Positions 17,262-26,571 of a stretch of DNA of 64,000 bases are shown piece after piece. This DNA comes from Anaerostipes rhamnosivorans (GTDB lineage: Bacteria; Bacillota; Clostridia; Lachnospirales; Lachnospiraceae). The stretch's first letter is position 1. Each line of letters begins with the position of its first letter. The DNA lies in contig NZ_CP040058.1 in NCBI RefSeq assembly GCF_005280655.1, positions 1,712,001 through 1,776,000 on the forward strand. The letters run 5' to 3'. The translations under genes and the position numbers were made by a program. The notes below the pieces were generated by a model. The model worked only from the letters and a program-made list of their open reading frames with translations, did no database searches and was not told the DNA's origin.

Positions 17262-17312
17262 ATGAGTTTGATCACGTGGAAAGAGTTTGGAAAGGAGCAT
17301 ACATATGGATGA
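17262..17312 (+). CDS. Possible 16-codon leader peptide overlapping the flotillin start
   Basis: AAAGGAGGAGAG is well placed for ATG 17262, which opens a frame MSLITWKEFGKEHTYG that ends at TGA 17310, overlapping the flotillin ATG (17305). The strong ribosome site belongs to this short frame, not to flotillin, so it may couple translation. No homologue is known to me and it may be chance. Confidence 0.35.
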   Translation: MSLITWKEFGKEHTYG

Positions 17313-18816
17313 TTTATTATTTGATGTATCAGATTTAATTCCTTTTGTAATTATCGCATTGGTCATTGCCGCTGTTGTCATCATACTTTTAACCGGTTAT
17401 GTAAAAGCTTCCCCGGATACAGCGCTGATTATTTCAGGAATGAGGAAGAATGCAAGATTTCTGATCGGTAAAGCAGGGATTAAGATTCCGTTTTTTGAAA
17501 AAAAAGATGAGTTAAGCTTAAAACTCGTCTCTGTCGACGTAAAAACATCCAGTCCGGTGCCGACCGCCGATTATATTAATATTAACGTAGATTCCGCAGT
17601 TAACATAAAGATAGGTATCTCAGATGAAATGTTAAAACGGGCAGCCCAGAACTTTTTGAACTGCAACACTGACAAAATAGGAAATGTTGCAAGAGAAGTT
17701 TTGGAAGGTAACATGAGAGAGATCATCGGACAGATGGAATTAAAAGAGATGGTTTCCGACCGACAAAAGTTTGCTGAAAAAGTCAGAGACAATGCAGTTC
17801 CGGATCTTGCGGCCATGGGACTGGAGATCATTAGTTTCAATGTACAGAATTTTATTGATAACAATGAAGTGATCGAAAATCTTGGTATTGACAATATCTC
17901 TAAGATCAAGAAATCGGCGTCTATTGCTAAGGCTGAGTCCGAAAAAGAGGTGGCAATTGCTAAAGCTCAGGCGGACAAAGAAGCCAATGATGCCAGAGTT
18001 GCCTCTGAGACAGAGATTTCTATTAAGAATAATCAGCTGGAGATTAGAAAAGCCGAACTTAAAAAAGAAGCGGATGCAAAAAAAGCTGAGGCCGATGTTA
18101 TTTACAGAATTGTAGAACAAGAGCAGAGGAAACAGCTGGAGATCACCAGTGCCAATGCAAATATCGCAAAACAGGAAAAAGAAGTTGAATTAAAGACTAA
18201 GGAAGTGGCAGTAAAGGAAAAAGCTCTGGACGCAGAAGTGCGCAAACAGGCGGAGGCCAATCGTTTTGCCAGAGAACAGAAGGCTCAGGCGGAATTATAT
18301 GAGCGCCAGAAAGAAGCTGAGGCAAAGGCGTATGAAGCGGTTCAAGAAGCGGATGCTTTGAAGGCCACCGCGGAAGCTGACCGGTACCAGGCGGAACAGG
18401 AAGCATGGGGTATCAAAGCCAAAGGAGAAGCGGAGGCAGAGGCGATCAAGGCAAAAGCGCTTGCGGAAGCCGCCGGTATTGAAAAGAAAGCAGAGGCCAT
18501 GGCCAAGATGGGTGAAGCTGCGATCTTGGAAATGTACTTTAAAGCATATCCAGAGGTAGCCAAGAGTGTTGCAGAACCGCTGTCTAAGGTAGATTCCATC
18601 GTCATGTACGGGGAAGGCAATTCTGCTAAACTGACCGAAGATATTGTAAAATCTGTAACACAGGTAGACCAGGGACTGCAGAAGTCCATGGGAATTGATA
18701 TCAAATCTTTGCTGGCCGGAGTGATCGGCGGTAAAGTGGCCGCTGTGGGAGTGCAAAAGGAGATTGAGCCTGAAAGCAAGGTTGAAGAAACCAGTGAGCC
18801 AACGGAACAAGAATAG
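17305..18816 (+). CDS. floT: Flotillin family (SPFH domain) membrane scaffold protein
   Basis: A 503-residue flotillin. A membrane anchor lies at about 12-36 (IPFVIIALVIAAVVIILL). The SPFH/band-7 domain spans about 37-210. A long Ala/Glu/Lys-rich coiled coil follows to about 400, with the flotillin EA repeats (EAEAIKAKALAEAAG), and a short acidic tail. Flotillins organise lipid domains and affect secretion, signalling and cell-wall synthesis. The usual NfeD partner is not adjacent. ATG 17305 is chosen because AAAGGAG is 7 bases upstream and the membrane segment follows at once. Confidence 0.9.
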   Translation: MDDLLFDVSDLIPFVIIALVIAAVVIILLTGYVKASPDTALIISGMRKNARFLIGKAGIKIPFFEKKDELSLKLVSVDVKTSSPVPTADYININVDSAVNIKIGISDEMLKRAAQNFLNCNTDKIGNVAREVLEGNMREIIGQMELKEMVSDRQKFAEKVRDNAVPDLAAMGLEIISFNVQNFIDNNEVIENLGIDNISKIKKSASIAKAESEKEVAIAKAQADKEANDARVASETEISIKNNQLEIRKAELKKEADAKKAEADVIYRIVEQEQRKQLEITSANANIAKQEKEVELKTKEVAVKEKALDAEVRKQAEANRFAREQKAQAELYERQKEAEAKAYEAVQEADALKATAEADRYQAEQEAWGIKAKGEAEAEAIKAKALAEAAGIEKKAEAMAKMGEAAILEMYFKAYPEVAKSVAEPLSKVDSIVMYGEGNSAKLTEDIVKSVTQVDQGLQKSMGIDIKSLLAGVIGGKVAAVGVQKEIEPESKVEETSEPTEQE

Positions 18817-18831
18817 AGGCATAGTGATACT

Positions 18832-18867
18832 AAACGGTTCGTAGAGTGAATTCTACGAACCGTTTTG
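18832..18867 (+). terminator. Terminator after flotillin
   Basis: AAACGGTTCGTAGA pairs with TCTACGAACCGTTT, followed by a short T-tract. Confidence 0.8.
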
Positions 18868-18994
18868 ACTTTCCAGTATGCTGTTTCTTGAGTTTGTCCA
18901 GCTGACCGTATATAATTGAAAGGACGTGTAACAGGTTTAAAAGTTACCCGGGGAAACCGCATACCCGCAGAAAAATAGAGGACGGTGGTAATAA

Positions 18995-19693
18995 ATGAAA
19001 CGTATTTTCTTTGTCGAAGATGATTTAGGTTTAATCAGTGGTTTATCTTTTGCCATGAAAAAGCAGGGATATGAAATAGACATTGCCCGCACGAGCCTTG
19101 AGGCGAAAAAATTATGGAGGGACGCAGAGTATGATTTGGTGATCCTGGATGTGTCGCTTCCAGACGGTTCCGGCTATGATTTGTGCCGGGAAATCCGCAA
19201 AACTTCAAAAGTGCCGATTATGTTTCTTACTGCAGCTGATGAAGAAACAGACATTATCATGGGGCTGGATCTGGGCGGCGATGATTACATAACAAAGCCC
19301 TTTAAGCTGGCAGTCTTTTTATCAAGAGTCAATGCCCTTCTCCGCAGAAGTGATAATTTTAATCAGGAAGATACCGAATTAAAATCCAATGGAATTAAGG
19401 TACAGCTGTTAAAACAGGAAGTTTCTAAAAATGAGGAACTGCTTGATCTTACCGCCAATGAATATAAGCTGCTGTGTCTATTTATGGAAAATCCTGATAT
19501 TGTCCTTTCGCCGGAACAGATCTTAAGCAGGCTGTGGGACTGTGATGAAAATTATATTGACAGCAATACGCTTACTGTATATATCCGCAGGCTGCGCACA
19601 AAAATTGAGGACGATCCAGGAAAACCGGATAAGATCGTGACAGTGCGGCGCATGGGATATAAGTGGAATACGGTTGATCGGGGTGGAAAATGA
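18995..19693 (+). CDS. OmpR-family response regulator (BceR-like)
   Basis: A 232-residue regulator with a REC domain (DDLGLI, acceptor Asp in LVILDVSLPDGSGYDL, TKPFKLAVF) and a C-terminal winged helix (LTANEYKLLCLFMENPD, VYIRRLRTKIEDDPGKPD). Its stop overlaps the kinase start (ATGA). The kinase/ABC/permease genes that follow make it a Bce-type antimicrobial-peptide sensing and export set, with this protein expected to activate the ABC genes. Confidence 0.9.
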   Translation: MKRIFFVEDDLGLISGLSFAMKKQGYEIDIARTSLEAKKLWRDAEYDLVILDVSLPDGSGYDLCREIRKTSKVPIMFLTAADEETDIIMGLDLGGDDYITKPFKLAVFLSRVNALLRRSDNFNQEDTELKSNGIKVQLLKQEVSKNEELLDLTANEYKLLCLFMENPDIVLSPEQILSRLWDCDENYIDSNTLTVYIRRLRTKIEDDPGKPDKIVTVRRMGYKWNTVDRGGK

Positions 19694-20727
19694 AGATACT
19701 GGTAAACAGGAAAACAAAATCGTTATTTTGCCGGGTACTGTTGCTTTTAACAGTACTTACCCTGCTTTCGGCTGCGCTTGCAGGCTTGAAACTTAAAAAT
19801 GCCGCAGTCTGTATTGGGATATGTTGCCTGTGTATGAGTGTTTTGATTCTGCTGTTCCTATACCGGTACTTTAAGGAGCAGAATGAAATTATGGAACATG
19901 CTGTCATGCAAATTAAGGATTATATTTCCGGCAATGAAAATGCCCGGATTGAATGTGATGACGAGGGCCAATTGTACAGGCTGTTCCACGAAGTAAACTC
20001 CTTAGTTTCCATTCTGAACGCACACGCTGAAAATGAGGAAAAAGCTAAGAAGTTTTTGAAGGACACCATATCGGATATTTCCCATCAATTGAAGACACCT
20101 CTTGCCGCCCTTAATATTTATAACGGTATCATGCAGGAAGAAGCGGGGGAACTTTCTACAATCAAAGAGTTTACCGGCCTTTCTGAGCAGGAACTTGACA
20201 GAATTGAGACACTGGTACAAAGCCTGTTGAAAATAACAAAACTTGACGCCGGAACTATGGCATTGGAAAAGAAGACAGAAAATCTGTCTGAAATGATGGA
20301 CAGCATCAAACAGCATTTTACCTATCGCGCAAAACAGGAACAAAAGCTCTTATGCCTTTCCGGGGATGATACAGTTGTGTTATCTTGTGACCGTATCTGG
20401 CTGATTGAGGCAATCAGCAATATTGTAAAGAATGCGTTTGACCATACCGTGGCGGGAAATACAATCAGTGTAGAATGGAAACAATTTGCGTCCGTGGTAC
20501 AAATCGTCATTAAGGATAACGGAAGCGGTATCCACCCGGAAGATCTACACTATATTTTCAAAAGATTTTACCGCAGCCGTTTCTCCAAGGATACACAGGG
20601 GATCGGGCTTGGACTGCCGCTTGCAAAATTAATCGCAGAGGCACATAACGGGACGATCGAGGTTGACAGTGAGTTAGGTATCGGTACAGTTTTTACAATC
20701 AATTTTTTAATTCCTACAAAATTGTAG
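19690..20727 (+). CDS. Intramembrane-sensing histidine kinase (BceS-like)
   Basis: A 345-residue kinase with two transmembrane helices close together (about 12-32 and 38-60) and almost no extracellular loop, the layout of kinases that sense through a partner ABC transporter. The phospho-His is in DISHQLKTPLAALNIY; HATPase motifs are ISNIVKNAFDHT, DNGSGIHPEDL and GIGLGLPLAKLI. It lies between its regulator and the ABC genes, 74 bases before the ATPase start. Confidence 0.9.
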   Translation: MKILVNRKTKSLFCRVLLLLTVLTLLSAALAGLKLKNAAVCIGICCLCMSVLILLFLYRYFKEQNEIMEHAVMQIKDYISGNENARIECDDEGQLYRLFHEVNSLVSILNAHAENEEKAKKFLKDTISDISHQLKTPLAALNIYNGIMQEEAGELSTIKEFTGLSEQELDRIETLVQSLLKITKLDAGTMALEKKTENLSEMMDSIKQHFTYRAKQEQKLLCLSGDDTVVLSCDRIWLIEAISNIVKNAFDHTVAGNTISVEWKQFASVVQIVIKDNGSGIHPEDLHYIFKRFYRSRFSKDTQGIGLGLPLAKLIAEAHNGTIEVDSELGIGTVFTINFLIPTKL

Positions 20728-20733
20728 GCTTCG

Positions 20734-20745
20734 TGTCAGCTGACA
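20734..20745. promoter_or_regulatory. Candidate operator upstream of the Bce-like ABC genes
   Basis: TGTCAGCTGACA is a perfect 12-base palindrome in the 74-base gap between the kinase and ATPase genes. TTGACA follows at 20752. A good -10 at standard spacing is not evident, so promoter assignment is weak; the palindrome is a plausible response-regulator site. Confidence 0.4.
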
Positions 20746-20800
20746 GTAAGGTTGACATGATACCCTTTCAGTATCAACAGAAGAAAGAGGTGATGATCCT

Positions 20801-21484
20801 ATGAATTTATTGGAAGTAGAATCAATTTCTAAAACCTACGGCAGCGGGGAAGCTGCTGTACACGCATTAAAGGATGCTGCGTTTTCTGTACCAAAAGGCG
20901 AGTTTGTGGCGGTTGTCGGCGAATCCGGATCTGGAAAGAGTACACTTTTAAATATGATCGGTGCACTTGATACGCCTACTTCGGGGAAAGTTCTGATTGA
21001 CGGGAAAGATATTTTTGCAATGGATGACAGACGCTTGACGGTATTTCGCAGGAGGAATATTGGATTTATTTTTCAGAGCTTTAATCTGATACCGGAATTG
21101 ACCGTTGAGCAAAATATTATATTCCCTGTACTGCTGGACTATCAAAAGCCTGACAAAAGGTATTTAGAAGAGCTGCTTACGGTGCTTAACTTGAGAGAAC
21201 GCCGCAACCATCTACCAAGCCAGCTATCCGGCGGACAACAGCAGCGTATTGCAATTGGACGTGCATTGATCACCCGCCCGGCCCTTATCCTTGCGGATGA
21301 GCCTACAGGTAATCTGGATACACAGAACAGCAGCGAGGTCATTGCGCTTCTAAAGGAAGCGTCAAAGAAGTATGAGCAGACGATCATTATGATCACACAT
21401 AGCCGGAGCATTGCGCAGACAGCAGACAGAGTGCTGCAGGTGTCAGACGGTGTCCTGACCGACTTTGGGAGGTGTCGTGAATGA
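20801..21484 (+). CDS. ABC transporter ATP-binding protein (LolD/BceA type)
   Basis: A 227-residue ATPase with Walker [17 protein letters not shown]-loop [12 protein letters not shown], signature [15 protein letters not shown], Walker [13 protein letters not shown] and switch His in MITHSRSIA. This sequence pattern is that of MacB/LolD/BceA exporters. The stop overlaps the permease start by four bases (ATGA). With the two-component genes upstream it likely protects against a cell-wall-active peptide. Confidence 0.92.
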   Translation: MNLLEVESISKTYGSGEAAVHALKDAAFSVPKGEFVAVVGESGSGKSTLLNMIGALDTPTSGKVLIDGKDIFAMDDRRLTVFRRRNIGFIFQSFNLIPELTVEQNIIFPVLLDYQKPDKRYLEELLTVLNLRERRNHLPSQLSGGQQQRIAIGRALITRPALILADEPTGNLDTQNSSEVIALLKEASKKYEQTIIMITHSRSIAQTADRVLQVSDGVLTDFGRCRE

Positions 21485-23289
21485 AAAGCTATCTAAGCCT
21501 TATTCCGATTTCAGCCAAAGTGCATAAACGCCAGAACCGTATGACCCTTCTGTGTATTGTCTTTGCTGTGTTTTTAGTGACGGCTGTTTTCAGCATGGCA
21601 GAGATGGGCATCCGGATGGAGCAATTAAGATTATTAGATAAACACAACAATCTTTCGTTTCAAGATATAACAAATAGTGCCATGGGACAATCCATTTTTC
21701 TGATTGCCGCGGTATTATTTATCATGATACTGATTGCGGGAGTGCTGATGGTTTCAAGCAGTATCAACAGCAATGTTGCTCAAAGGACAAAGTTTTTTGG
21801 AATGATGCGCTGTATCGGAATGAGCAAACGGCAAATTATCCGTTTTGTCAGGCTGGAAGCACTGAATTGGTGTAAAGCTGCGGTTCCGATAGGCCTTGTA
21901 CTCGGAATTGTTGTCACATGGGGATTGTGTGCTGTTTTACGTTTCTGTGTCGGCGAAGAATTCTCTCATATTCCCCTCTTTGGTTTCAGCGGAATCGGCA
22001 TAATCGGTGGAATTATCGTAGGTCTTGTTACCGTCCTGCTTGCCGCAAGATCTCCGGCAAAACGGGCAGCAAAAGTATCCCCTGCTACGGCAGCTTCGGG
22101 AAATGCAGAGAGTACAAACAACAGCGGCCACGCAGTCAAGCATCATGTTTTCAAGATAGAAACCGCTCTTGGCATTCATCACGCAGTATCGGCAAAGAAA
22201 AACTTCATCCTTATGATAGGTTCCTTTGCCCTCAGTATTATTCTTTTTTTGAGTTTTTCGGTGCTGATCGATTTTGTTGACTGTCTTATGCCCCAGTCCT
22301 CCAGCACTTCGGACATTGATATATCAAGCCGTGACGGTTCAAATTCAATCAATCCTGAATTGCGAGATAAAATCGGCGGTATGAAGGGTGTGAAATGTGT
22401 TTACGGACGTAGAAGCTGCTTTCAGGTTCCTGCAGAATTAAAAGATAAACAGCGTTCAAGAGATGTAGATCTTATTTCTTATGATGATTTTGACTTAGAC
22501 TGTCTGAAAAAAGACCGTATGCTGAAAAGGGGAAGTGATCTATCCAAAGTATATAAAGACAGCAGATATGTACTTGCTACTTGGGACAAAGACAGTTCTT
22601 TACAAATTGGTTCTAAAATCAAAATAGACAATGACGAACTTGAAATAGCAGGTTTGTTGAAGCATGATCCATTTAGCAGTAATGGTCTCACAAATGGCAA
22701 AATCACACTTATTACTTCTGGACAAACTTTTTCCCGTCTCACCGGCATAACCGATTACTCACTTATCATGATACAGACGGCAAAAAATATATCAGATAAA
22801 GAAGTAAGCGCTATTAATGGCTTGTTGAACAAAAACGAAGTCTTTAAGGACAGACGGGATCAACGCACCACAGGAACATATATAGCATTTGTATCTTGTG
22901 TATACGCTTTTTTGTCAATCATTACTCTAGTAACGGTATTGAATATTATCAACAGCATTTCCATGAGTGTATCCGCAAGGATTAAGCAATATGGGGCAAT
23001 GCGGGCGGTTGGCATGGATGAACACCAGATCATGAAAATGATTGCTGCTGAAGCGTTTACTTATGCAATTTCTGGCTGTATTATCGGCTGTGTTGCCGGT
23101 CTTCTGATCAGCAAGTTCTTATATGGCATAATGATTACGTCTCACTTTAGCTATGCCGTCTGGACTGTTCCTGTTGTTCCATTGTTGGTCATTCTGATTT
23201 TCGTCTTTGCCGCTGCGGTTGCCGCAGTCTGGGCTCCGGCAAAACGGATCCGGAATATATCGGTAACAGAAACGATCAATGAATTGTAG
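21481..23289 (+). CDS. FtsX-like ABC transporter permease
   Basis: A 602-residue permease with about eight transmembrane segments: four in the N-terminal FtsX unit (to about 190), one near 240-265, a large outside domain at about 270-465, then three more. The motifs [20 protein letters not shown] and [18 protein letters not shown] are the paired coupling helices of FtsX-type permeases. It has fewer helices than classic ten-helix BceB, so it sits between Bce and MacB-like designs. It ends the four-gene operon. Confidence 0.87.
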   Translation: MKSYLSLIPISAKVHKRQNRMTLLCIVFAVFLVTAVFSMAEMGIRMEQLRLLDKHNNLSFQDITNSAMGQSIFLIAAVLFIMILIAGVLMVSSSINSNVAQRTKFFGMMRCIGMSKRQIIRFVRLEALNWCKAAVPIGLVLGIVVTWGLCAVLRFCVGEEFSHIPLFGFSGIGIIGGIIVGLVTVLLAARSPAKRAAKVSPATAASGNAESTNNSGHAVKHHVFKIETALGIHHAVSAKKNFILMIGSFALSIILFLSFSVLIDFVDCLMPQSSSTSDIDISSRDGSNSINPELRDKIGGMKGVKCVYGRRSCFQVPAELKDKQRSRDVDLISYDDFDLDCLKKDRMLKRGSDLSKVYKDSRYVLATWDKDSSLQIGSKIKIDNDELEIAGLLKHDPFSSNGLTNGKITLITSGQTFSRLTGITDYSLIMIQTAKNISDKEVSAINGLLNKNEVFKDRRDQRTTGTYIAFVSCVYAFLSIITLVTVLNIINSISMSVSARIKQYGAMRAVGMDEHQIMKMIAAEAFTYAISGCIIGCVAGLLISKFLYGIMITSHFSYAVWTVPVVPLLVILIFVFAAAVAAVWAPAKRIRNISVTETINEL

Positions 23290-23310
23290 ATAGATTAAGA
23301 TTTGTTATGA

Positions 23311-23371
23311 GTTTTTCTTCATTGTTCTCAGTCGGCTCTGGAAAGGCCTCCTCCCAACAATGAAGAAAAAC
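23311..23371 (+). repeat. Stem-loop A of an inverted pair
   Basis: GTTTTTCTTCATTGTT (23311-23326) and AACAATGAAGAAAAAC (23356-23371) are exact reverse complements around a 29-base loop with an inner GGC/GCC. Read on the minus strand it matches stem-loop B (23426-23486) in stem length, loop length and most bases. Confidence 0.7.
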
Positions 23372-23425
23372 TATCGTAAGATGGCTCCTTTTTGACAGAA
23401 GCCCTTCTCCAGCAGACATTACGTC

Positions 23426-23486
23426 CATTTTCTACATGATTGGAGTGAGGCATTCTAAGAGCCGAACGGAAATCATGTGGAAAATG
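23426..23486 (+). repeat. Stem-loop B of an inverted pair
   Basis: CATTTTCTACATGATT (23426-23441) pairs with AATCATGTGGAAAATG (23471-23486) with a single G-U, around a 29-base loop. About 19 of 29 loop positions equal the reverse complement of loop A, including AGAGCCGA; the stems agree at about 11 of 16. The two may form separate hairpins or one long duplex. Confidence 0.7.
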
Positions 23487-23497
23487 TCATACTTTAA

Positions 23498-23530
23498 ACG
23501 GCGGCTTTGATCTTCAGAGCCGCCGTAGTT
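23498..23530 (+). terminator. Strong terminator after the stem-loop pair
   Basis: ACGGCGGCT and AGCCGCCGT form a GC-rich stem, followed by AGTTTTG. It lies 200 bases after the permease stop, so the stem-loop pair is probably on the operon transcript or a separate RNA ending here. Confidence 0.75.
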
Positions 23531-23566
23531 TTGCTATACTGTTTTATAAGGGAATACTCAACTGTA

Positions 23567-23676
23567 GAACAAAGCGGACAAGTCCGCTTCAACTCCCTAA
23601 ATCCCTCAATCATAAGGGACTTGTTCCGCTTTGCGCGCCAAATGCGATTTGACGTAGTCAAATGATTTCCTATGAC
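23567..23676 (-). repeat. Palindromic repeat, copy 3 (inverted, with extra segment)
   Basis: GAACAAAGCGGACAAGTCCG is the reverse complement of the right end of copy 1. An extra segment of about 43 bases with a further TTGTTCCGCTTT block follows, then GCGCGCC and TTCCTATG-like remains of the other end. The gap 23677-23768 holds no recognisable feature. Confidence 0.6.
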
Positions 23677-23768
23677 ATAAGAAAGAAGCAGCAGAAATTA
23701 AAAAAATTGATTTCTGCTGCTCCCAGACTTAAAGGAATAAAGAAAATGAGTTGGCGGATGTTACAATC

Positions 23769-23945
23769 TTAGCATCCTGACTTGTTTGCGAAAGATTCAC
23801 AATCTGTACATTCTTTTGTTGTCGGGTTTGGTTCATGTGTTCCGACTTTGATGGACTCTAAAGTGCAGTAATCTACATCGCCTGCATGGTAGGCACAGTT
23901 GTTGATCGTACATTCAATACATTCGTTTTTTCCGTTTGCTTTCAT
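23769..23945 (-). CDS. DUF1540 cysteine-rich small protein
   Basis: A 58-residue protein starting MKANGKNECIECTINNCAYH and ending ECTDCESFANKSGC. The spacing of seven Cys residues plus YHAGDVDYC and IKVGTHEP matches the DUF1540 family, small putative metal-binding proteins common in spore-forming clostridia. GAAAGGAG lies 9 bases upstream of the ATG at 23945. Its biochemical role is not known. Confidence 0.85.
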   Translation of the reverse strand: MKANGKNECIECTINNCAYHAGDVDYCTLESIKVGTHEPNPTTKECTDCESFANKSGC

Positions 23946-24177
23946 TGTAAGACTCCTTTCAATTTAAGATACATCATTATTATCTCCCTAATTGTAAAAA
24001 GGATGCATCCTTTAATTACCGTTAAATGTCAAAAATTAAATAGATATCAACGTCATGTTACAATTGTTTTAAAGACACCCCCCATGGTTGACACTAAATA
24101 AATTGTTCGTTATCCTTATACGTGGCAAGCGAAATATCAGCTCTATCATTCACTAAAAATAAGAACAGGAGAAATAT

Positions 24178-25671
24178 ATGGCAAAAATAAAACGAAAATA
24201 CCTTTATATCATCGGTGCCGTGGCGGTTGTTCTGGCCGCATCACTTGTTGCAGTACATATATATTACAAAGACCGGTGGCATCCGGGAAGCAGCATTAAC
24301 GGAATAAAGGTATCTGGAATGACATATGAAGAATCACTCAGCCAGATGAAGGATACCGTGAAAGGCTATCAGATTAAGATTAAAGGCAGAGACAACGGAA
24401 GCTTTACAGTCACAGGAAAGGATATCGGACTAAAGATAGAGTCTGAAAATTCCATAAAGAAGCTGTACGAAAAACAGCACAAGAAAAGTGTTCTTTTTTC
24501 TTTTACGGCTAAGGTTCAGGGGGACCTGAAAGACACAATCGTATATTCACAAAAGAAGCTGGAGCGCCTGGCCAAGAAATCGGTACTTGTCACCGGAAGT
24601 GACAGCTATAAGCTGGTCAAACCGGAGGACGCAACCATTGTATATTCCGAAAAAAAGAAATACGGAGTTATAAAAGAAGAGATTGAAGGAAATATTTTAG
24701 ACCAGGATAAGTTTTTAAAGCAATTATCGGAAGCCGTAAAAAACTTGACCCCGGAGATGGATCTTACGGATCAAAAGACATATCCTGAAGTCTATAAGGA
24801 GCCGGGTCTTAGAAAAGAGGACGCAAAACTTACTGAGATGCAGGAGAAATACAATCAATATCTGCTGCACTGGATCACATGGGATATGGGCAATAACACA
24901 ACGGAGACGATGTCTCCTGAAGTTCTGAAGGACTGTATTAAGATCAACACGAAGAAACGTACAGTCAAGCTGGATAAAACTGCAGTATCAGACTGGGTGG
25001 AAAAGTTCTGCCTGAAATATAAGACCGTGGGAATTAAGAGAACCTTTAAGACACACTCAGGAAAGAAAATAAAAGTTGAAGGCGGAGATTACGGCTGGAG
25101 GATCGACTATGACAAAGAGATCAGCCGGGTCCTGAAGCTTTTAAAAAAAGCGGCGGAGGATGACCAGATCAGTGCCTACGAAAAGGATCCGTCAAAGAAA
25201 AATCAGGAAGCGATGACTTCCAAACTGGAACCGATCTATTTTAACAAGGCATATAGGAAGGATTATAAGAATCCACAGAATGACTGGGACCAAAAAAACT
25301 ACAGCGAAGTGGATCTGTCCGCCCAGGAAGTATTTGTCTATAAGAACGGCAAGAGAGTATTTTCTGCCAACTGTATCACAGGAAAGCCGACGGCTGACAG
25401 AATTACGAGAACAGGGACTTACTATGTAAAAGAAAAGCGGCTGACAAAGACATTGGTCGGTGCAGATTACAGCGTTGATACAAAGTATTGGGTCAGGATC
25501 ATGTGGACAGGAACCGGTTACCACTGGAGTAAGCGAAGTGACTGGGGACAGTGGTCTCCAAGCAGATATAAAGTGGCCGGCTCTCATGGCTGCGTCAATC
25601 TTCAGCTCTCAGACGCGGCAGCGATTTATAAGCTGGTGGAAAGCGGTGATCCGGTGTTTATCCATTATTAA
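24178..25671 (+). CDS. L,D-transpeptidase (YkuD domain) with N-terminal membrane anchor
   Basis: A 497-residue cell-wall cross-linking enzyme. An N-terminal anchor (about 9-30, YIIGAVAVVLAASLVAV) is followed by two peptidoglycan-binding type 4-like regions (about 38-330) and a YkuD catalytic domain from about 375 to the end. The catalytic Cys lies in AGSHGCVNLQLSDAAA. Such enzymes make 3-3 peptide bonds or attach proteins to peptidoglycan. It is monocistronic and ends 7 bases from the convergent truA stop. Confidence 0.9.
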   Translation: MAKIKRKYLYIIGAVAVVLAASLVAVHIYYKDRWHPGSSINGIKVSGMTYEESLSQMKDTVKGYQIKIKGRDNGSFTVTGKDIGLKIESENSIKKLYEKQHKKSVLFSFTAKVQGDLKDTIVYSQKKLERLAKKSVLVTGSDSYKLVKPEDATIVYSEKKKYGVIKEEIEGNILDQDKFLKQLSEAVKNLTPEMDLTDQKTYPEVYKEPGLRKEDAKLTEMQEKYNQYLLHWITWDMGNNTTETMSPEVLKDCIKINTKKRTVKLDKTAVSDWVEKFCLKYKTVGIKRTFKTHSGKKIKVEGGDYGWRIDYDKEISRVLKLLKKAAEDDQISAYEKDPSKKNQEAMTSKLEPIYFNKAYRKDYKNPQNDWDQKNYSEVDLSAQEVFVYKNGKRVFSANCITGKPTADRITRTGTYYVKEKRLTKTLVGADYSVDTKYWVRIMWTGTGYHWSKRSDWGQWSPSRYKVAGSHGCVNLQLSDAAAIYKLVESGDPVFIHY

Positions 25672-25678
25672 ACAGTTT

Positions 25679-26425
25679 TTAATATTTGACACCCATAAGG
25701 AATAAACCTTGAGGCGGGGCAGTGACGCCGGCATCTTTCCGTTCTTTTGACTGAAAGACTTCCAGAACCGATTCTGGTTTACGGGATCCAGCGCCGGCCT
25801 CCGCCAGCGTCCCGGTTAGAATACGGACCATGTTGTACAAGAAGCCATTGCCTGTGAAGGTGATGCGGATCTCCTTTGAATTCTTTTCGATCTCCACAGA
25901 GGACAATGTCCGCACGGTGGATTTCTTTGTCTTTTTAATGGAGGAGAAACCGAGGAAGTCGTGGGTGCCGACGCATAAGGAGGCTGCCTGTTCCATCCGT
26001 CCGATATCCAGGGTCTCGGGAATATGCCACAAGTATTTTCTTTCAAATACATGTGATGTGCCCGGAATGGCAATGCGGTATTGATATGTCTTTTCTTTGG
26101 CATTCAACCGGCTGTGAAACCGTTCGGAAACTTCATCGGCTGAAAGAATTCCGATGTCAGAAGGCAGGTATCTTATAAGATATTCCTGGATATCCCGGCA
26201 TGACAGCTCGGAATCTGTATGGAAATTTGCCACCTGTCCATAAGCGTGGACTCCTGCATCCGTGCGGCCGGAACCTATCACCTGAATGGGTTCCCCTGTC
26301 ATTTTTTCTAACACTGATTCCAGTTTTTCTTGGATGGTATTGGAGCCGGAACTCTTTCCAAGCTTCTGCCAGCCTTGGTAGCGGGTGCCGTCGTATTCTA
26401 TGTTTAAGCGGATATTGCGTCTCAT
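25679..26425 (-). CDS. truA: tRNA pseudouridine synthase A
   Basis: A 248-residue enzyme that makes pseudouridine at positions 38-40 of the tRNA anticodon arm. Motifs: NIEYDGTRYQGWQ at the N-terminus, catalytic Asp in GSGRTDAGVHAYGQVANF, and FLYNMVRILTGTL near the C-terminus. Full length for the family. It is transcribed alone on this strand. Confidence 0.95.
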   Translation of the reverse strand: MRRNIRLNIEYDGTRYQGWQKLGKSSGSNTIQEKLESVLEKMTGEPIQVIGSGRTDAGVHAYGQVANFHTDSELSCRDIQEYLIRYLPSDIGILSADEVSERFHSRLNAKEKTYQYRIAIPGTSHVFERKYLWHIPETLDIGRMEQAASLCVGTHDFLGFSSIKKTKKSTVRTLSSVEIEKNSKEIRITFTGNGFLYNMVRILTGTLAEAGAGSRKPESVLEVFQSKERKDAGVTAPPQGLFLMGVKY

Positions 26426-26571
26426 GATGGTTTCGAACTCCTTTTGTGCTCATTTTTGGCTGCTGATGAAGTTATTATAGTGGAAGAAAAAAAGAAATAC
26501 AAATCATATTTCTTTTTTTAGTGCCAAAATATGATACAATAATCTAAACATGAAGATCAAGGAGGCATAAA

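Noticed and set aside
20752..20777. TTGACATGATACCC region as a standard sigma-A promoter for the ABC genes
   Set aside because: No acceptable -10 at 16-18 bases from TTGACA was found.
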